Shown in pieces: positions 34,625-36,631 of a stretch of 36,631 nt of DNA (position 1 is its first letter; the number at the start of each line of letters is the position of its first letter). The stretch comes from Coxiellaceae bacterium UBA1530 (GTDB lineage Bacteria; Pseudomonadota; Gammaproteobacteria; Coxiellales; Coxiellaceae). The position numbers and the translations under genes were made by a program. Location of the stretch: contig DCQA01000009.1 of assembly GCA_002323325.1 (NCBI GenBank), positions 10,879 to 47,509 on the forward strand. Direction: 5' to 3'. The notes beneath the pieces were generated by a model. That model was not told the DNA's origin and made no database searches. It saw only the letters and a program-made list of their open reading frames with translations.

Positions 34625-35317
34625 ATGTTTAAGAACAAGCAGACTAAACAGCAAAAACAAATGGTTGCTCAAGCTGCACTCGAGTATATTCCTGTTGATG
34701 GAGTCATTGGTATCGGTACAGGGTCTACTGTAGAGTATTTTATAGAAGCATTAGCTGGTGTTAAGCATCAGATTAAGTCAGCTATACCAAGCTCTAAGTT
34801 GACCCGTGCTTTGTTAGACAAGCATGGTATTACTACCTCAGAGTTAAATCATGTCGCTGCAGTGGATATTTATATTGATGGTGCTGATGAATTTAACCCT
34901 TATTTATCCTTAATTAAAGGCGGTGGTGGAGCTTTGACTCAGGAGAAAATCATTGCTTCTGCTAGCAAGCAATTTATTTGTATTGTTGACGCTAGTAAAG
35001 CGGTGTCTTGCCTCGGTAAATTTCCGTTGCCTATAGAAGTCTTGCCGATGGCGCGAAGTTTTGTTGCTCGTGAAATGGTGCGATTGGGTGGACATCCTGA
35101 GTATAGAGAAGGGTTTGTCACCGATAACGGTAACGTCATACTTGATATTTATCAGCTAGACCTCAGTGAGCCTATGGCTATGGAACAAAAGATTAATCAA
35201 ATTCCAGGCGTGATCACTAACGGATTATTTGCTTTGCGTGGGGCAGATATTGTGCTAGTTGCGGATGAGGTCGTTAAACGAGTTCATCCTCGGGGAGGTG
35301 TGCATGATGAGCATTAA
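34625..35317 (+). CDS. rpiA: Ribose-5-phosphate isomerase A
   Basis: This 230-aa enzyme interconverts ribose 5-phosphate and ribulose 5-phosphate, supplying tkt. Family motifs are IGIGTGSTVEYFIEAL (phosphate loop), IYIDGADEFNPYLSLIKGGGGAL with catalytic Asp and Lys, EKIIASASKQFICIVDASK, and the C-terminal TNGLFALRGADIVLVAD. The length fits (E. coli 219 aa) plus a short tail. A TTGAGGAAT site precedes the ATG. It is likely co-transcribed with polA. Its last 44 bases overlap the end of the convergent HD-domain gene. Confidence 0.96.
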   Translation: MFKNKQTKQQKQMVAQAALEYIPVDGVIGIGTGSTVEYFIEALAGVKHQIKSAIPSSKLTRALLDKHGITTSELNHVAAVDIYIDGADEFNPYLSLIKGGGGALTQEKIIASASKQFICIVDASKAVSCLGKFPLPIEVLPMARSFVAREMVRLGGHPEYREGFVTDNGNVILDIYQLDLSEPMAMEQKINQIPGVITNGLFALRGADIVLVADEVVKRVHPRGGVHDEH

Positions 35318-35888
35318 CTTTTTTCAGGCTGGTTTTATAAATATGATCGCGTAATTCGAGAATGGTTTTATCACAGTCATAAAGGTCATCTTCCCAGTCA
35401 ATCGAGAGTGCTTTTTCACGTTCATTCCAAGTCGATATATCTGCTTCGTTGTGTTGAATTTTACATTCTAATTTATCCAGAGCATAAACAACTTTTGCTT
35501 CGTACGTTTTTCGTTCTTCAAATTCAAACCAAAGAGTTTTTATTTCATTACCAGTTGGGTCACCTAATAATGATGCGATGTGTAAAATAGCGGCTTCTTC
35601 ACGCGCTTGTTTGTTGTCATGATCCTCTTGGGTCACAAGATCAAATACAGGGATGTCGCCAGCGATTGCTTCGACACAGTCGTGAATAATAGCCATTTTC
35701 AGTGCGCGTTGTAGATCAATGGGGTGTGAAAGGTGAGGGTGAATGGTCATAATGAGCAAGGCTAAACGCCATGAATGCTCGCCGACACTTTCTTGTCGCC
35801 CGGATGAAGTCCAGCTATGCCTTAGCTCATTTTTTAATGTTTCCATCAGGCCCATAAAGGAAATAGTTTTATCGAGATACGATGACAT
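35274..35888 (-). CDS. HD-domain phosphohydrolase (HDDC2/YfbR-like)
   Basis: This 204-aa protein has a single HD domain of the HD_3 type. The metal residues are H38 in SVGEHSWRLA, the HD pair H69-D70 in AIIHDCVEAIAGDIP, and D138 in YALDKLE. Relatives include E. coli YfbR, a 5'-deoxynucleotidase for dNMPs, and human HDDC2, so a nucleotide monophosphatase role is the best guess. E73 and D78 fit the same pocket. The tail (HAHLPEDELV) is read from DNA also coding the rpiA end. The start is the first ATG; no clear ribosome site is seen. Confidence 0.88.
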   Translation of the reverse strand: MSSYLDKTISFMGLMETLKNELRHSWTSSGRQESVGEHSWRLALLIMTIHPHLSHPIDLQRALKMAIIHDCVEAIAGDIPVFDLVTQEDHDNKQAREEAAILHIASLLGDPTGNEIKTLWFEFEERKTYEAKVVYALDKLECKIQHNEADISTWNEREKALSIDWEDDLYDCDKTILELRDHIYKTSLKKVNAHHAHLPEDELV

Positions 35889-36003
35889 AATGCAGGTGAT
35901 CTTGTATGAAAAATGTATGTTCAGTTTATCAGAAATAGGGTAAAAAGTCGTTTTTATTTGACTTTAATTAAGCTTACCCTAAGTATAAACTGATGTTGCA
36001 AGC

Positions 36004-36031
36004 TTGCTATTATATGTCCAAGCAGTATAAT
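36004..36031 (+). promoter_or_regulatory. Candidate csrA promoter
   Basis: TTGCTA, a 16-base spacer and a perfect TATAAT would start transcription near 36038, giving a leader of about 170 bases before csrA. Confidence 0.45.
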
Positions 36032-36132
36032 GCGTGCACATGCTGCACCAGATTTGAGCTAATTTTGAACTGCTCATGATGGTTTCTTAGTCAAAAGTAA
36101 CTGTCGTGTATTATCCATGATTAGTGAGTATC

Positions 36133-36158
36133 GATTCATCTGATGCACTGCATGAATC
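36133..36158 (+). other. Inverted repeat in the csrA leader (distal)
   Basis: GATTCAT (36133-36139) and ATGAATC (36152-36158) are perfect 7-base arms around a 12-base loop, within the predicted csrA leader. It may fold as RNA or be an operator. Confidence 0.4.
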
Positions 36159-36166
36159 AATGAGGT

Positions 36167-36186
36167 ACCTAGGCCACAGCCTAGGT
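36167..36186 (+). other. Inverted repeat in the csrA leader (proximal)
   Basis: ACCTAGG-ccacag-CCTAGGT has perfect 7-base arms and ends about 24 bases before the csrA ATG. Its closeness to the AAGGAG ribosome site suggests control of translation, but this is inference. Confidence 0.45.
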
Positions 36187-36210
36187 CAGAGCATAATGAA
36201 GGAGAGGCTC

Positions 36211-36405
36211 ATGTTAGTCTTAACAAGATCTATTGGCGAAAGGCTGATAATAAATGATGGTGAGATTAAGCTCAGCGTACTGGAAGTAAAAGGCAATCAG
36301 GTTCGTATTGGTATTGATGCTCCCCGTGATGTATCTGTACATCGCGAAGAGGTCTTTGACCGTATTCGTGCTGAGAACCAAGAAAAGCCAGACACGGTTG
36401 GCTAG
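36211..36405 (+). CDS. csrA: Carbon storage regulator CsrA
   Basis: This 64-aa homodimeric RNA-binding protein binds GGA motifs in mRNA leaders and controls carbon flow, motility and, in pathogens, virulence. MLVLTRSIGERLIINDGEIK and RIGIDAPRDVSVHREEVFDR match CsrA closely, including the RNA-contacting R6 and the VHREE arginine (R45). The start at 36211 with AAGGAG is fixed by the family N-terminus; an upstream in-frame start at 36124 is rejected. The leader has two inverted repeats, and the gene ends at a good terminator. Confidence 0.97.
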   Translation: MLVLTRSIGERLIINDGEIKLSVLEVKGNQVRIGIDAPRDVSVHREEVFDRIRAENQEKPDTVG

Positions 36406-36434
36406 TTTCATTACCGTTTAATCGAGTGATATAG

Positions 36435-36466
36435 AAAGCAGAGCGTAAAAGCCCTGCTTTTTTTTT
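36435..36466 (+). terminator. csrA: Intrinsic terminator after csrA
   Basis: AAAGCAGAGC and GCCCTGCTTT form a 10-bp stem with one mismatch and a GTAAAA loop, and the descending arm runs straight into a T tract (to 36466). It also separates csrA from the convergent M3 peptidase gene. Confidence 0.85.
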
Positions 36467-36631
36467 CTACAATGTTGTTTCGGCAGCAATACCTAATTGG
36501 TTGAGTAAAGCGGTTGTAGATGGTTTTCTACCACACATTTTAATAAAGACATCGAGTGGAGGTATTGAGCCGCCCAATGCGAGGAAGGTATCTTTGTAAC
36601 GCTGAGCAGTGGTAGGATCAAAATGCCCGTT
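36467..36631 (-). CDS. M3-family oligopeptidase, C-terminal fragment (window edge)
   Basis: Only the last 54 residues and the stop are in the window; the frame runs off the right end. The readable tail includes RYKDTFLALGGSIPPLDVFI followed by GRKPSTTALLNQLGI, matching the C-terminal end of M3 metallopeptidases such as oligopeptidase A (PrlC), with the GGS turn and the GR.P...LL..LG closing pattern. The HExxH site is outside. Oligopeptidase A (cytosolic) is the likeliest member, but Dcp cannot be excluded. Confidence 0.8.
   Translation of the reverse strand, partial: NGHFDPTTAQRYKDTFLALGGSIPPLDVFIKMCGRKPSTTALLNQLGIAAETTL

Larger units (their letters stand above)
35889..36210 (+). other. 322-base csrA upstream region
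   Basis: No gene is seen. The region holds a promoter-like TTGCTA-N16-TATAAT (36004-36031), a GTGCA/TGCAC short inverted repeat just after it, and two further inverted repeats near csrA (36133-36158 and 36167-36186). No GGA-rich CsrB/RsmY-like RNA pattern is visible. Confidence 0.5.

Noticed and set aside
36040..36210. CsrB/RsmY-like small RNA next to csrA
   Set aside because: It lacks the repeated GGA loops expected of CsrA-sponge RNAs.

Overview
The window looks like chromosomal DNA of a gammaproteobacterium with an AT-leaning genome. The core genes are of gammaproteobacterial type: efp paired with epmA (the EF-P lysylation system), priA, polA, trkA/trkH, tkt-gap, glmS, csrA, and the C-terminal end of an oligopeptidase A-like M3 peptidase. 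Several large orphan multi-pass membrane proteins, an LpxO-like oxygenase and short intergenic regions would suit a host-associated or intracellular lineage such as Legionellales or Thiotrichales relatives. That placement is inference; I cannot fix the genus. I found no tRNA, rRNA, CRISPR array, transposase or phage gene.

Layout. 1-4.9 kb is an accessory-looking membrane block. It holds a 231-aa protein with a PQ-loop-like motif, two paralogous membrane proteins (328 and 361 aa) flanking a DUF1275 (YoaK-like) gene on the other strand, and an aspartyl/asparaginyl beta-hydroxylase-fold enzyme. 5.0-9.3 kb (minus strand) is a compact group in transcription order: HPF/RaiA-cold-shock fusion, DUF47 (PhoU-like), purine nucleoside phosphorylase, deoC, PiT phosphate transporter. 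It links phosphate uptake with phosphate-consuming nucleoside salvage. 9.5-14.6 kb has glmS divergent from tkt-gap, and the gap gene ends at a strong hairpin with no pgk behind it. 14.6-18.4 kb (minus) has an orphan 602-aa membrane protein, epmA and efp (overlapping ATGA), and a tiny secreted Cys-rich peptide.

18.6-29.3 kb (plus) has an EamA permease, priA, then a tightly packed tripartite export system (TolC-like, MacA-like lipoprotein, MacB-like ATPase and permease as separate genes). This runs with almost no gaps into trkA-trkH potassium uptake. 29.7-31.8 kb (minus) is an APC amino-acid permease followed by a hotdog acyl-CoA thioesterase. 31.9-36.6 kb has polA-rpiA, a convergent HD-domain phosphohydrolase overlapping the rpiA end, csrA with a structured leader and a good terminator, and the partial M3 peptidase.

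Most of the window is ordinary housekeeping. The parts most likely to be undescribed are the paralogous membrane proteins with their neighbours, the 602-aa membrane protein, the TTTCTTAAGAAA palindrome shared by two of these loci, and the six-cysteine secreted mini-protein beside efp. Start sites were moved inward from the longest frame for glmS, tkt, efp, the MacA-like gene, polA, csrA, the MacB-like permease and both the 328- and 602-aa proteins, on the basis of ribosome-binding sites, family N-termini or promoter position.
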